Of a DNA stretch of 64,000 nucleotides, positions 40,887 to 49,625 are shown in pieces (positions within the stretch are counted from its first letter, which is position 1; each line of letters begins with the position of its first letter). The position numbers were made by a program, and so were the translations under genes. Source of the DNA: Edaphobacillus lindanitolerans (GTDB lineage Bacteria > Bacillota > Bacilli > Bacillales_A > Planococcaceae); assembly GCF_900156305.1 (NCBI RefSeq), contig NZ_FTPL01000001.1, positions 1,257,446 through 1,321,445 on the forward strand, written 5' to 3'. The notes under the pieces are model-generated. The model was given only the letters and a program-made list of their open reading frames with translations, ran no database searches and was not told the DNA's origin.

Positions 40887-42599
40887 TTAGACGAGTGAGC
40901 CGCCTTCTTTGCTGTACTTGATGATGCCTTCTGCGCAGCGGTAGGCGAATGCGCCGACGGTTCCGGTCGGGTTGTAGCCGCCATTATGAGAGAAGTTCCC
41001 CGCACCCACCACAAACAGGTTTTCTGCATCCCAGTGCTGGTGCCACTTGTTGACGACACTGTCCGAAGGATCCGTACCCAGGATCGTGCCGCCGGTGTTG
41101 TGGGTCGTCTGGTAAGGGACGATGTCATAATCGGTAAGCGGATTTCTGCCGACTGTCTGCTTGGCGCCCATCTTGTCCATGATCTCGACGGCTCTTTCGG
41201 TGATGTACTTATGCATTGCCCGGTCCTGGTCGGTGAAGTTATACGTGAGCTGAAGGAGCGGCACGCCATATGCATCTTTGTACTTCTTGTCGAGCGTCAG
41301 ATAATTGTCCCGATGCGGCATCGAGGAGCCCTGTGCACCGATGCTGAGCGAGCGGGTATAGTTCTCGATGGACGCTTTCTTGAATTCCGCACCCCAGGCC
41401 GGTGTGTCCGGAGGGACCGGATTCGTTTCGATCGGACGGCTGCCGGTCTGTGTGATCGACAGGCTGCCGCCGTGGATGAAGTCCAGATCCGAGTGATCGA
41501 AGTTGTCTCCGTTGAAGTCGTCGATCGTCATGCCAAGCGATCCAGCGCCCATGAACGTATTGAATTGTTCATCGAAGAACCCGGTCGCACCCGGAAGGAT
41601 CTGATAGCAGTAGTTTTTCCCGAGGGTTCCTTTTCCGGTATCGGGATCATACATTTCCCCGATGCCCGAAACCATGAGCAGCTTTGCATTGTTCATGACA
41701 TAGCTCGTCAGGACCACGACTTCCGCAGGCTGGATGTATTCTTCCCCGGACAGCCAGTTGATGTAGCGGACACCGGTCGCCTTGCCGCCTTCATGGAGCA
41801 CTTCCACGACATTGGAATGGAACTTGATGTCATAGTTCCCCGTTTCCTTGGCGGTCGGGATGACCGTGATTTCCGGGGACGTCTTGGCTCCGTACTCACA
41901 TCCGAACCGTTCGCAGAAGCCGCAGTACTGGCAGGCGTTGATCGTCTTGCCGTCCGGATTCGTGTAAGCTTCGGACAAGTTGGCGGACGGCATCATGAAC
42001 GGATTGTAACCGAGATCTTTCGTCGCTTTCTCGTACCGTTCCAATATCGGTGTTTTCTTCATCGGCCCCGTCGGATACTCCCGGGAGCGCTTGCCCTGGA
42101 ACGGGTTCTTCCCGTCTCCGGAAATGCCCATCAAATATTCCAGTTTGTCGTAGTATGGCTCAAGCTCGTCATATGTAACGCCCCAGTCCCGCAGTAGGTA
42201 TTCAGGCCCGAGCTTGTCTTTTCCGTATTTCTTGTCTGTCATCGACTTGATCTCGAAGTCATACGGCAGGAAGCGCCACGTATGTCCGTTCCAGTGGGTG
42301 CCGGACCCGCCGAGCCCTTCACCGAGGAGGAACGAACCCATTGTCCGCATCGGCAGTGCCTGCTGGTCCCGCTTGTTGCGGAACGTGACCGTCTCCTTGG
42401 ACAGGTCCTGCATCAGTTCGTATCGTACCGCATACCGGTACTCGTCATGGACGCGCTGATAGTCGGCGGTGCCGCGTTCCCGGCCCCGCTCGATGCCGAC
42501 CACTTTAAGTCCCGCTTTCGCGCATTCTGCGGCGATGATCCCGCCGGTCCAGCCGACGCCGACAGTCACGACGTCGACTTTCTCCAATGTTTTTGCCAT
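40887..42599 (-). CDS. GMC-family FAD oxidoreductase (gluconate-2-dehydrogenase large subunit-like)
   Basis: A 570-residue flavoprotein. N-terminal FAD-binding VDVVTVGVGWTGGIIAAECAKAGLKVVGIERG, a substrate domain with NACQYCGFCERFGC (Cys-rich, possibly a cluster or disulfides), and the GMC C-terminal domain with HNTGGTILG and GNFSHNGGYNPTGTVGAFAYR. It has no signal peptide; it would be exported by riding on the Tat signal of the upstream small subunit. Oxidises a sugar or polyol in the cell envelope and passes electrons to a respiratory acceptor; no cytochrome subunit is encoded here. Confidence 0.9.
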   Translation of the reverse strand: MAKTLEKVDVVTVGVGWTGGIIAAECAKAGLKVVGIERGRERGTADYQRVHDEYRYAVRYELMQDLSKETVTFRNKRDQQALPMRTMGSFLLGEGLGGSGTHWNGHTWRFLPYDFEIKSMTDKKYGKDKLGPEYLLRDWGVTYDELEPYYDKLEYLMGISGDGKNPFQGKRSREYPTGPMKKTPILERYEKATKDLGYNPFMMPSANLSEAYTNPDGKTINACQYCGFCERFGCEYGAKTSPEITVIPTAKETGNYDIKFHSNVVEVLHEGGKATGVRYINWLSGEEYIQPAEVVVLTSYVMNNAKLLMVSGIGEMYDPDTGKGTLGKNYCYQILPGATGFFDEQFNTFMGAGSLGMTIDDFNGDNFDHSDLDFIHGGSLSITQTGSRPIETNPVPPDTPAWGAEFKKASIENYTRSLSIGAQGSSMPHRDNYLTLDKKYKDAYGVPLLQLTYNFTDQDRAMHKYITERAVEIMDKMGAKQTVGRNPLTDYDIVPYQTTHNTGGTILGTDPSDSVVNKWHQHWDAENLFVVGAGNFSHNGGYNPTGTVGAFAYRCAEGIIKYSKEGGSLV

Positions 42600-42614
42600 T
42601 CAGCCGCACCCTCC

Positions 42615-43376
42615 TTAATGTTGCCCGCCCAGTGATTCCGGCGAGATCTTCTGGAATTCCTTGCTGTCGACCTTGTCTGCGTACGACATCTGATGGCCCG
42701 GGAACCCTTTCATCTTCCAGCCTTCCATCCCGCGGTTTCCGCCGTACATCGGGTCGGAGTAAGCCCCTTCAAGGGTCGCAGATCTGAGCAGGCGGAAGAA
42801 GAACCCGGCTGCCACCCCTTCCATCTCGACCTCGTCTTTCTGGAATGCGGTGATGACTTCATCCATCTGGTCTCCCTCAATATCCAAGAAGGATTTGTCA
42901 AAGCGTTTTTTCGCCTCGTCGTCCATCTTGCGGATGCCCTGTACGAAGATTTCTTTCCTTCTGAGCCGGCTCTGGTAGCCCTGCGTGGCCTGTCCGGCGA
43001 GGAATGGGCCTTGCATGTACTCTTTTTCATTGTTGCCGTAGGCGCCGGCCAGCTGATGGTCGATGAAATAAGGAACACCGAGATCCTTTGCCCCCGGCCC
43101 AAGGTCATCTTTCGGGAAGATGCGCTCCGTCGCTTCGGACAACACACTGAAATCGTGATCATTTGTAAAGAACATCCGGCCGTTCGGTGATCCGGCCCCT
43201 TCGTCCTTACGGCCACCGCTGCGGCTTGCCGAATCCCCGGCTGTTTTGGTCCCGCCGCCTTTCATGTTATAGCCGATGAGACCGCCGATCACACCGCCGC
43301 CCACCAAAGTTCCGGTGGCCACCCCGGCAGTTTTCAGGAAGTCGCGCCTGGAAACGTCTTTCTTCTCGTCCGCCAT
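42615..43376 (-). CDS. Gluconate-2-dehydrogenase subunit 3-family protein with Tat signal
   Basis: A 253-residue protein with a twin-arginine signal SRRDFLKTAG (R10-R11) and a hydrophobic stretch, then a Gly/Ser-rich linker and the subunit-3 domain (FTNDHDFSVLSEATERIFPKDDLGPGAKDLGVPYFIDHQLAG). It acts as the chaperoning small subunit and export ticket for the GMC subunit. First gene of the four-gene run ending in tatA and tatC. Confidence 0.9.
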   Translation of the reverse strand: MADEKKDVSRRDFLKTAGVATGTLVGGGVIGGLIGYNMKGGGTKTAGDSASRSGGRKDEGAGSPNGRMFFTNDHDFSVLSEATERIFPKDDLGPGAKDLGVPYFIDHQLAGAYGNNEKEYMQGPFLAGQATQGYQSRLRRKEIFVQGIRKMDDEAKKRFDKSFLDIEGDQMDEVITAFQKDEVEMEGVAAGFFFRLLRSATLEGAYSDPMYGGNRGMEGWKMKGFPGHQMSYADKVDSKEFQKISPESLGGQH

Positions 43377-43694
43377 CCGTCTTCCTCCCTTGCAGTTTAG
43401 GTATTGTGAATATGAAATCTACGGGGAGCATGCCCATTCTTCCCTTCGTTTCATACCGGAAATGCAAGCTCCGCGTCCATATTCCTCACATTTCAATTCC
43501 CGATGCATCCGATCATCAAACCGTGCGATTCTACTAAATGAAAGAAACAAGACTTATGAACCATAGATTTGGTGTATTTCCACTGATCAGGAAGCCCTAT
43601 ATTGTCCGTATTTGTCGCATTTCTGCCAATTGGAACGATCCTTTATGTATACTGAATGTTAAGATAGAACAGTTAAAGAAGGGGGTTTTTCGGT
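43377..43694. other. Divergent intergenic region
   Basis: 318 bp between the Tat-dependent oxidoreductase operon (left) and the DASS symporter (right). A plus-strand TATACT at 43648-43653 is the likely symporter -10; a CCAATTGG palindrome lies just upstream (about 43627-43634). No small gene or RNA structure seen. Confidence 0.4.
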
Positions 43695-45341
43695 ATGGTA
43701 CAAAATGTCTGGGCCCGCATGTGGGACTGGCACGATGAGGCCAAGCGGATGTTCACGTTCTTCCTGCGGCCCAATCAAGTTAAGCTGAATTCCGACGGCT
43801 CGGGGGCCCCGTTCGGATACACGGACAAAGATCCGGACAACAATCGGAACAAACGGAGTTATACGACACCCCAGCTGATCGGGCTGATCGGAGGGCCGCT
43901 CCTGTTTCTCCTGCTGATGCTCTTTTATCACCCGGAAGGTCTGTCCGGCGAGGGGCGGGCCATCCTCGCATCCACCGTCTGGATTGCAGCCTGGTGGATC
44001 ACGGAGGCTGTGCCGATTCCGGTCACTTCCCTCCTGCCGCTCGTGCTGTTCCCGCTGGCCGGCGGCCTTGATGTCAAAGCGACCGCATCTGCCTACGGCG
44101 ATGAGAACATCTTTCTGTTCATGGGCGGATTCATGATCGCCCTCGCAATGGAAAAATGGAATCTGCACCGGCGCATCGCCCTGACCATCATCTCGGCGAT
44201 CGGCACGAACATGAATAAAATCATCCTCGGATTCATGGTCGCAACCGGATTCTTGTCCATGTGGATCTCCAACACGGCGACCGCCATGATGATGGTGCCG
44301 ATCGGACTTGCCATCACTTATCAGGTGGCTGATGCCCTGAAGGGCGGGCCCCATGAGGTGGACAAGGAGAACTTCGGATTCGGCAAGGCGCTGATGCTCG
44401 GGATTGCATATTCGGCTTCAGTCGGCGGCATCGCGACGCTGATCGGGACCCCGCCGAACACGGCACTCGCCGCGGCCATGGAAAAGATGTACGGCATCGA
44501 AATCTCCTTCGGAAAGTGGATGCTGTACGGCACGCCGTTCGCTTGGATCTTCATCCTGCTCATCTGGATTTATCTCGTAAAAATTGCATTCCCGACGAAA
44601 GTGACGGAGCTGCCCGGCGGCCGGCATCTCGTGCGCCAGGAAAAAGAACGGCTTGGACGTGCATCCACCGAGGAAAAACTCGTATTCGCGGTATTCATCC
44701 TTGCTGCACTTTCTTGGATTTCCCGTTCGTTTGTCCTCCAGAATTTCCTGCCGGGGATCAGTGACGGTGTCATCGCGATGTTTTTTGCAGTCCTTCTGTT
44801 CGTCATCCCGGCTGTCAACATAAAAGGCGACCGCCTTCTTGACTGGGAGACGGCGGTGAAGCTTCCATGGGGCATCCTCCTGCTGTTCGGCGGCGGCCTC
44901 GCCATCGCAGCCGGCTTCGTCAGCTCCGGGCTGTCCGAGTGGATCGGCGGCCAGCTCACTTCGCTGCGCGGCGTACCGGTCATCCTCGTCATCCTCATCG
45001 TGGCGACTCTCGTCATCTTCCTGACGGAGATTACATCAAATACGGCGACCGCCGCGATGATGTACCCGATCATGGGGGCACTCGCCATCGCGCTCGACGT
45101 GCACCCGTTCGCCCTCATGGTCGCTGCCGGCGTGGCCGCATCCTGCGCATTCATGCTGCCGGTCGCCACCCCGCCGAACGCCGTCGTCTTCGGTTCGGGT
45201 TACCTCCGGATACCGGACATGGCCAAAGCCGGATTCGCCCTGAACCTGATCGGCATTGTGCTTGTCACGCTCTCCATCTGGTTCCTGCTGCCCGCCATCT
45301 GGGGCATCGACCTCACGACCGTCCCGGAACTGTTTAAATAA
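43695..45341 (+). CDS. DASS-family (SLC13) sodium:dicarboxylate/anion symporter
   Basis: A 548-residue symporter. Two inverted repeats carry the paired Ser-Asn-Thr motifs WISNTATAMMM and EITSNTATAAMM of the Na+ and carboxylate sites, and VATPPNAVVFG near the end. Likely imports C4-dicarboxylates or citrate, similar to SdcS. A 70-residue hydrophilic N-terminal extension precedes the first helix. GAAGGGGG lies upstream of the start. Confidence 0.9.
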   Translation: MVQNVWARMWDWHDEAKRMFTFFLRPNQVKLNSDGSGAPFGYTDKDPDNNRNKRSYTTPQLIGLIGGPLLFLLLMLFYHPEGLSGEGRAILASTVWIAAWWITEAVPIPVTSLLPLVLFPLAGGLDVKATASAYGDENIFLFMGGFMIALAMEKWNLHRRIALTIISAIGTNMNKIILGFMVATGFLSMWISNTATAMMMVPIGLAITYQVADALKGGPHEVDKENFGFGKALMLGIAYSASVGGIATLIGTPPNTALAAAMEKMYGIEISFGKWMLYGTPFAWIFILLIWIYLVKIAFPTKVTELPGGRHLVRQEKERLGRASTEEKLVFAVFILAALSWISRSFVLQNFLPGISDGVIAMFFAVLLFVIPAVNIKGDRLLDWETAVKLPWGILLLFGGGLAIAAGFVSSGLSEWIGGQLTSLRGVPVILVILIVATLVIFLTEITSNTATAAMMYPIMGALAIALDVHPFALMVAAGVAASCAFMLPVATPPNAVVFGSGYLRIPDMAKAGFALNLIGIVLVTLSIWFLLPAIWGIDLTTVPELFK

Positions 45342-45344
45342 CGC

Positions 45345-45391
45345 AAAAAAGCCATGCAAACCGGATATCCGGCTTGCATGGTTTTCTTTTT
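45345..45391 (+). terminator. Rho-independent terminator
   Basis: GCCATGCAA-ACCGGATATCCGG-C-TTGCATGG followed by TTTTCTTTTT; A-run on the left also allows minus-strand use. Confidence 0.85.
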
Positions 45392-45429
45392 ACCGAGTCA
45401 TGGCCGCTTTCAACGACGAAGCACGACTT

Positions 45430-45585
45430 CTTTCTGTCTGTTCACAGTCTCATTCTATCAATTCAGAGTCACATTCTATCTATTCAATGCCTCTTGCTAT
45501 CCATTCATACCCGCCCGTCAATGCCTCTTGCTATCCATTCATACCCGCCCGTCAATGCCTCTTGCTATCCATTCATACCCGCCCG
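45430..45585 (+). repeat. Tandem array 4: 21-bp units passing into 34-bp units
   Basis: Three 21-bp units start near 45430, 45451 and 45472 (core CATTCTATC-ATTCA); then units starting at 45493, 45527 and 45561 are 34 bp apart and nearly identical (CTTGCTATCCATTCATACCC core). The last unit contains the stop codon and final residues (RAGMNG) of the neighbouring minus-strand MFS gene, so the 34-bp copies are duplications of that gene end. It begins 39 bp after the symporter terminator. Confidence 0.85.
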
Positions 45586-46794
45586 GATTTTCTTCCTGGC
45601 CGCGAGCGAGAAGATCAGATAAATGACCGGGACGGCTGCCGCAAAGACGATGAGCAGCGTCCAGCCGCCGATTGACCAGAGGGGCGAGAGGAGTGTGCTG
45701 CCGGACGCGACCCCGATGTAGTAGGAGACCAGATAAAGGCTCGAAGCGCTGCCCTTATGATGCCGGGCATCCCGGGCGACGGTGGCGCTCGTGAGCGAGT
45801 GGGCGGTGAAGAAGCCGAGGCATACGACGCACAGGCCGGCCACGACCGCCGGGGTCGTACCGCCGAGAGTCATGAGGATGCCCGCGGACATGATGAGGAT
45901 CCCGGCGATCCGCACGGGCCTCAGGCCGAACCTTCCGGCGAGCCAGCCTGCGAGCGGAGAGCCGATGACCCCGATTCCGTAGGCCAGATATGTATAGGAG
46001 ATCGCTTCAAGCGACAGGTTGAACGGAGCGCCGCCGAGATGGAACGGCAGGAATGTCCAGACGCCGGTGAAGCTGAGCTGGAGGACGACGCCGAGTCCGA
46101 ACAGGAGAAGAAGGAGCGGATTCCGCAGGTGGAACAGGAATGCCTGCATGTCCTCCTTCACCGTCCCCGAAGCCGGGACGAACCGCCTGGACGCAGGAAG
46201 CAGGAAAAGCACGGCGGCGGCGATGACCGCCCCGGCAATCCCAAGGCCGATGAAGGCGGTCTGCCAGGAGTAATGTTCGGTCACCCACCCGGTGATGAAT
46301 CGGCCCGTCATCCCGCCGAGCGCATTCGTCGAGATATAGAGCGCGGTGGCAAAACTGGCGCTGCGCCGGTCGACCTCCTCGCTGATGAAGGCGAGCGCGG
46401 CGGCTGGGACGCCGGCAAGGGCCATCCCCTGGAGGAACCGGAGCAGGACGAGCAGGCCGAACGAAGGAACGAACGGCATGATGAAAAACGGGATGACAGC
46501 CAGCACGACGGAGCTCTTGATATACAGGGTCCGGCCGCGCCGGTCGGACAGGAAGCTGATGACGAGCAGGCCGATGATGAGTCCGAGCGTGGTCATCGAA
46601 ACCGACAGACTCGACGCAGATACGCCGATTCCGAATTCCTCTGTGAAAACGGGAAGGAGCGGCTGGGTCGTGTACATCGCCGAGAAGACGAACAGGGAAG
46701 CAAAGCCGAGTGCGCCGATGATTCTCCAAAAGGCCGCATCCCTCAGTGTATAGGGCCTGTCCTCAATCTTTTCCATCATCCATCCACTTCCCAT
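45565..46794 (-). CDS. Major facilitator superfamily exporter
   Basis: A 409-residue, 12-helix MFS protein; the loop 2-3 motif SFLSDRRGRTLYIKSS and the opening IIGALGFASLFVFSAMYTTQPLLPVFTEEFG place it with the YnfM/arabinose-efflux type. Substrate unknown. Start uncertain among clustered ATGs (46794, 46779, 46776). Its 3' end lies inside repeat array 4. A minus-strand TATAAT at 46808-46813 may be its promoter. Confidence 0.85.
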   Translation of the reverse strand: MGSGWMMEKIEDRPYTLRDAAFWRIIGALGFASLFVFSAMYTTQPLLPVFTEEFGIGVSASSLSVSMTTLGLIIGLLVISFLSDRRGRTLYIKSSVVLAVIPFFIMPFVPSFGLLVLLRFLQGMALAGVPAAALAFISEEVDRRSASFATALYISTNALGGMTGRFITGWVTEHYSWQTAFIGLGIAGAVIAAAVLFLLPASRRFVPASGTVKEDMQAFLFHLRNPLLLLLFGLGVVLQLSFTGVWTFLPFHLGGAPFNLSLEAISYTYLAYGIGVIGSPLAGWLAGRFGLRPVRIAGILIMSAGILMTLGGTTPAVVAGLCVVCLGFFTAHSLTSATVARDARHHKGSASSLYLVSYYIGVASGSTLLSPLWSIGGWTLLIVFAAAVPVIYLIFSLAARKKIRAGMNG

Positions 46795-46893
46795 CTCTTG
46801 GTCCGTCCATTATAACATGGAAAAATCGGCTATTTGACCGTCCGGTCTTCGGGTATAATGGCGGCAAACAGACGAAGAAAGGAACGATCCCCC

Positions 46894-47991
46894 ATGAGAC
46901 TATCCTTTGCCGCCGCTGCTGTCCTTGTGCTCTTCCTTGCCGCCTGCTCCGGAAAACCGGACAGTGCCGGCCGGGAAACCGTCCCGGCACAGCCGGACTC
47001 CTCCGGGACCCGGGACGGTCCCGCCGTCGATGCAAGTGCCGATCTCAACGACGGGGAGCAGATCCGCGTCCTGGCCGCAGACCTTCAGGCCCCCTGGTCG
47101 ATCGCCCGCCACGGGGACACATTCTATGTATCCGAACGGGCAGGGACGATTGCTGAAATCACGGCGGGAGAAGTCCGCCGGATGGCCGTGAATCTCTCCG
47201 CTCCGCTGTCCGGGGCAGCCGAAGCGGGCCTCATGGGCTTTGTGCTGAAAACGGATTTCCCCGAATCGGGGGAAGCATTCGCTTTTTACACGTACGACGA
47301 TGCGTCCGGTCCGGCCAGCCGGATCGTCACGCTCCGCAGGGATAATGAGGCATGGACCGAAACAGAGATCCACCTCGACCGGATCCCTTCCGGCCGCGTG
47401 CATCACGGAGGCCGGCTCGCCTTTTCGCCTGAAGGTGTTTTGTTCGCCACGATCGGGGACCGGATGGCACCGGACACTGCACAGGATCCTGATTCGCCCA
47501 ACGGCAAGATTGTCCGGATGGAGCCGGGCGGAACGTTCCGGATCCACTCGCTTGGCCACCGGAACCCGCAGGGACTCGCCTGGTCGGACGACGGCACGAT
47601 GTATGCAATCGAGCACGGACAGAATGCCCATGATGAGCTGAACCGGATTGTGGAGGGCCGCAACTACGGCTGGCCGCTCATCGAGGGGACGGAGCAGCGG
47701 GAAGGGTACGAAACACCGATAGCGACTTCCGGACCGGACGAGACATGGGCGCCGTCAGGGCTGGCCTACCATGACGGGGCGCTCTATGCCGGGGCCCTCC
47801 GCGGAGAGGCCCTCCTCGTATTTGACCCTGCCACGGGAAAGCTCGTCCGCTCGATCGGGGGCTACGGGCGCATCCGCGATGTTTATGCCGATGGAGCATC
47901 CGTATTTTTCATCACGAACAATACGGACGGACGGGGCAATCCCCGAAAAGGAGACGACCGGCTCATCGAACTCGTGAATGCCGGCAAGTGA
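46894..47991 (+). CDS. Soluble sugar dehydrogenase-like lipoprotein (Gdh-B/sorbosone type, PQQ beta-propeller)
   Basis: A 365-residue protein: lipoprotein signal with LAAC (Cys 16), short linker, then a six-bladed beta-propeller of the glucose/sorbosone dehydrogenase family (APWSIARHGDTFYVSERAG, GLMGFVLK, VHHGGRLAFSPEGVLFATIGD, SLGHRNPQGLAWSDDGTMYAIEHG). PQQ would be the cofactor in active members. Start at 46894 after AAAGGA; a longer frame would lack a signal peptide. Sits outside the membrane. Confidence 0.88.
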   Translation: MRLSFAAAAVLVLFLAACSGKPDSAGRETVPAQPDSSGTRDGPAVDASADLNDGEQIRVLAADLQAPWSIARHGDTFYVSERAGTIAEITAGEVRRMAVNLSAPLSGAAEAGLMGFVLKTDFPESGEAFAFYTYDDASGPASRIVTLRRDNEAWTETEIHLDRIPSGRVHHGGRLAFSPEGVLFATIGDRMAPDTAQDPDSPNGKIVRMEPGGTFRIHSLGHRNPQGLAWSDDGTMYAIEHGQNAHDELNRIVEGRNYGWPLIEGTEQREGYETPIATSGPDETWAPSGLAYHDGALYAGALRGEALLVFDPATGKLVRSIGGYGRIRDVYADGASVFFITNNTDGRGNPRKGDDRLIELVNAGK

Positions 47992-47994
47992 CGG

Positions 47995-48834
47995 TCATTT
48001 CCCTTTCCGCAACGTGACCGTGACGATTTCCGGCGGGTTGAATACCCGGACCGGGACGATGCTGTTGCCGAGCCCCCGGCTGATGACCAGCCGGCTGCCA
48101 TGGCGTTCGTGGATGCCCGATGTCAGCGCCGGGAACCAGCCCTGGCCCGGTGCGACGAGGCCGCCGATGAAAGGCAGCCTCACCTGGCCACCGTGCGCAT
48201 GGCCTGAAAAGACGAGCGGCATGCCCGCTCCGGCGTAGGATGAAAACTGTTCCGGCCGGTGGGCGAGCAGCAGGGTATACATCCCGCCGGGAACCGCGGA
48301 AACGGCTTCGGCGAGGGCTTCTTCCGTATAGGAATCCTCCCCGTCCTCCCCCACGCCCATGAGCGGGTCATCGATCCCCGCAACGGCCAGCCTGCCTTCA
48401 TCCCGGCCGACCACCTTGGCTTCGTTTCGAAGGACGTGTACGCCCGCTCCGGAAAGCGCATCCGTGATGGCTTCCACTTCGTTCGTCGCCACTTCGTGAT
48501 TGCCGGTCACGTAGAACACGTCCGTGATCCCGGTAAGCCCCGGGATCATCGCCATGCTCTGTTCCAGGTCATACCGGTTGCTGTCCACAAAATCTCCGGT
48601 GATGAAGATATAATCCGGCCTCTCCTTCCTGACCGCTTCGACCAGATCGGCCTGGCCGTGGCCGAATACGGCGTCGTGGACATCCGACAGCTGGACGATC
48701 CGGAGCCCGTCGAATGCCTCCGGAAGCCGGTCGTCCGCGACGGTATAGCGGGATACCGTCAGACGGCCGTTGTCCCAATACACGAATGCAGAAATAGCCA
48801 ACCCGATCGCCAATAGAACGAGCAGCTTCTTCAC
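47995..48834 (-). CDS. Metallophosphoesterase (YaeI/YkuE-like)
   Basis: A 279-residue calcineurin-like phosphoesterase with an N-terminal membrane anchor (residues 3-20). Metal motifs: QLSDVHDAVFG, GDFVDSN, GNHEV, AHRPEQF, GHAHGGQVRLP. Likely acts on a lipid-linked or cell-surface phosphate as UDP-diacylglucosamine hydrolase relatives do. Convergent with the sugar dehydrogenase gene. Confidence 0.9.
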   Translation of the reverse strand: MKKLLVLLAIGLAISAFVYWDNGRLTVSRYTVADDRLPEAFDGLRIVQLSDVHDAVFGHGQADLVEAVRKERPDYIFITGDFVDSNRYDLEQSMAMIPGLTGITDVFYVTGNHEVATNEVEAITDALSGAGVHVLRNEAKVVGRDEGRLAVAGIDDPLMGVGEDGEDSYTEEALAEAVSAVPGGMYTLLLAHRPEQFSSYAGAGMPLVFSGHAHGGQVRLPFIGGLVAPGQGWFPALTSGIHERHGSRLVISRGLGNSIVPVRVFNPPEIVTVTLRKGK

Positions 48835-48876
48835 ACCGGCTCCCCCCTTTCTCTTTCGTTCATTTTACCTCAATGG

Positions 48877-48914
48877 AAACAAACATCCCCTCTGCCTGTC
48901 CGGGCAAAGGGGAT
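48877..48914 (-). terminator. Rho-independent terminator of the opuC operon
   Basis: Minus strand: ATCCCC...GGGGAT enclosing a GCCC/GGGC-type inner stem, followed by GTTTGTTT. Confidence 0.6.
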
Positions 48915-48934
48915 CAGTCCGTTCATTCACGGGA

Positions 48935-49621
48935 TCAGATAATTTCGGTCGTTTCGCCCGCTGCGGGGATGCCCCGCTTTTTGTTCGCAGGGGAAAGGGC
49001 CCGTTCAACCCAGCCGAGCAGGATGTCCGCAATAACGGCCATCAATGCGGTCGGAATGGCACCGGCGAGAATGATCGCTCCCCCGTCGGTGATGTTCGTG
49101 CCCCGGATGATGATCGATCCAAGGCCCCCTCCCCCGATAAATGCACCGATCGTGGCGACACCGATGGCGATGATGAGCGCCGTGCGCAACCCGGCCATGA
49201 TCACGGACAGCGAAAGCGGCAGTTCCACCATGAACAGCCGCTGGGCCCTCGTCATCCCCATGGCGCGGCCCGCTTCCAGGATCGGCAGATCAACGCTCTT
49301 CAGGCCGGTGTACGTGTTCCGGATGATCGGAAGCAGCGAATAAAGGAACAGGCCCATGACGACGGTGTTGGCCCCGAGACCCATCACGAGCATGAGCACC
49401 GCGAGCATCGCGAGCGCCGGAATGGTCTGGATCAGGTTCGCCGCCGTCAGCACCCAGCCGCTCAGCCGTCCATAGCGCGCGATGAGGATGCCGACCGGGA
49501 TGCCGACGATGGCGGCGAACAGGACACCGTATGCCGACATGAGGAAATGGCGGACAAACTGTTCCATGACATACGAACCGTTCTGTTGATAATACGTCAA
49601 AAGTTCCTGCAACATGTTCAT
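48935..49621 (-). CDS. opuCD: Osmoprotectant ABC transporter permease OpuCD
   Basis: A 228-residue permease with about five helices (HFLMSAYGVLFAAIVGIPVGILIARY ... [16 protein letters not shown]). Homologous to the OpuCB-type permease upstream. ATG 49621 has GGGAGGAG upstream. Last gene of opuCA-CB-CC-CD; brings in glycine betaine, carnitine or choline under osmotic stress. Confidence 0.9.
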   Translation of the reverse strand: MNMLQELLTYYQQNGSYVMEQFVRHFLMSAYGVLFAAIVGIPVGILIARYGRLSGWVLTAANLIQTIPALAMLAVLMLVMGLGANTVVMGLFLYSLLPIIRNTYTGLKSVDLPILEAGRAMGMTRAQRLFMVELPLSLSVIMAGLRTALIIAIGVATIGAFIGGGGLGSIIIRGTNITDGGAIILAGAIPTALMAVIADILLGWVERALSPANKKRGIPAAGETTEII

Positions 49622-49625
49622 CAGC

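Noticed and set aside
45354..45675. Overlapping repetitive reading frames (LSIHTRPSMPLAIHSYPPVN type)
   Set aside because: Produced by repeat array 4 between a terminator and the MFS gene; no start signals.
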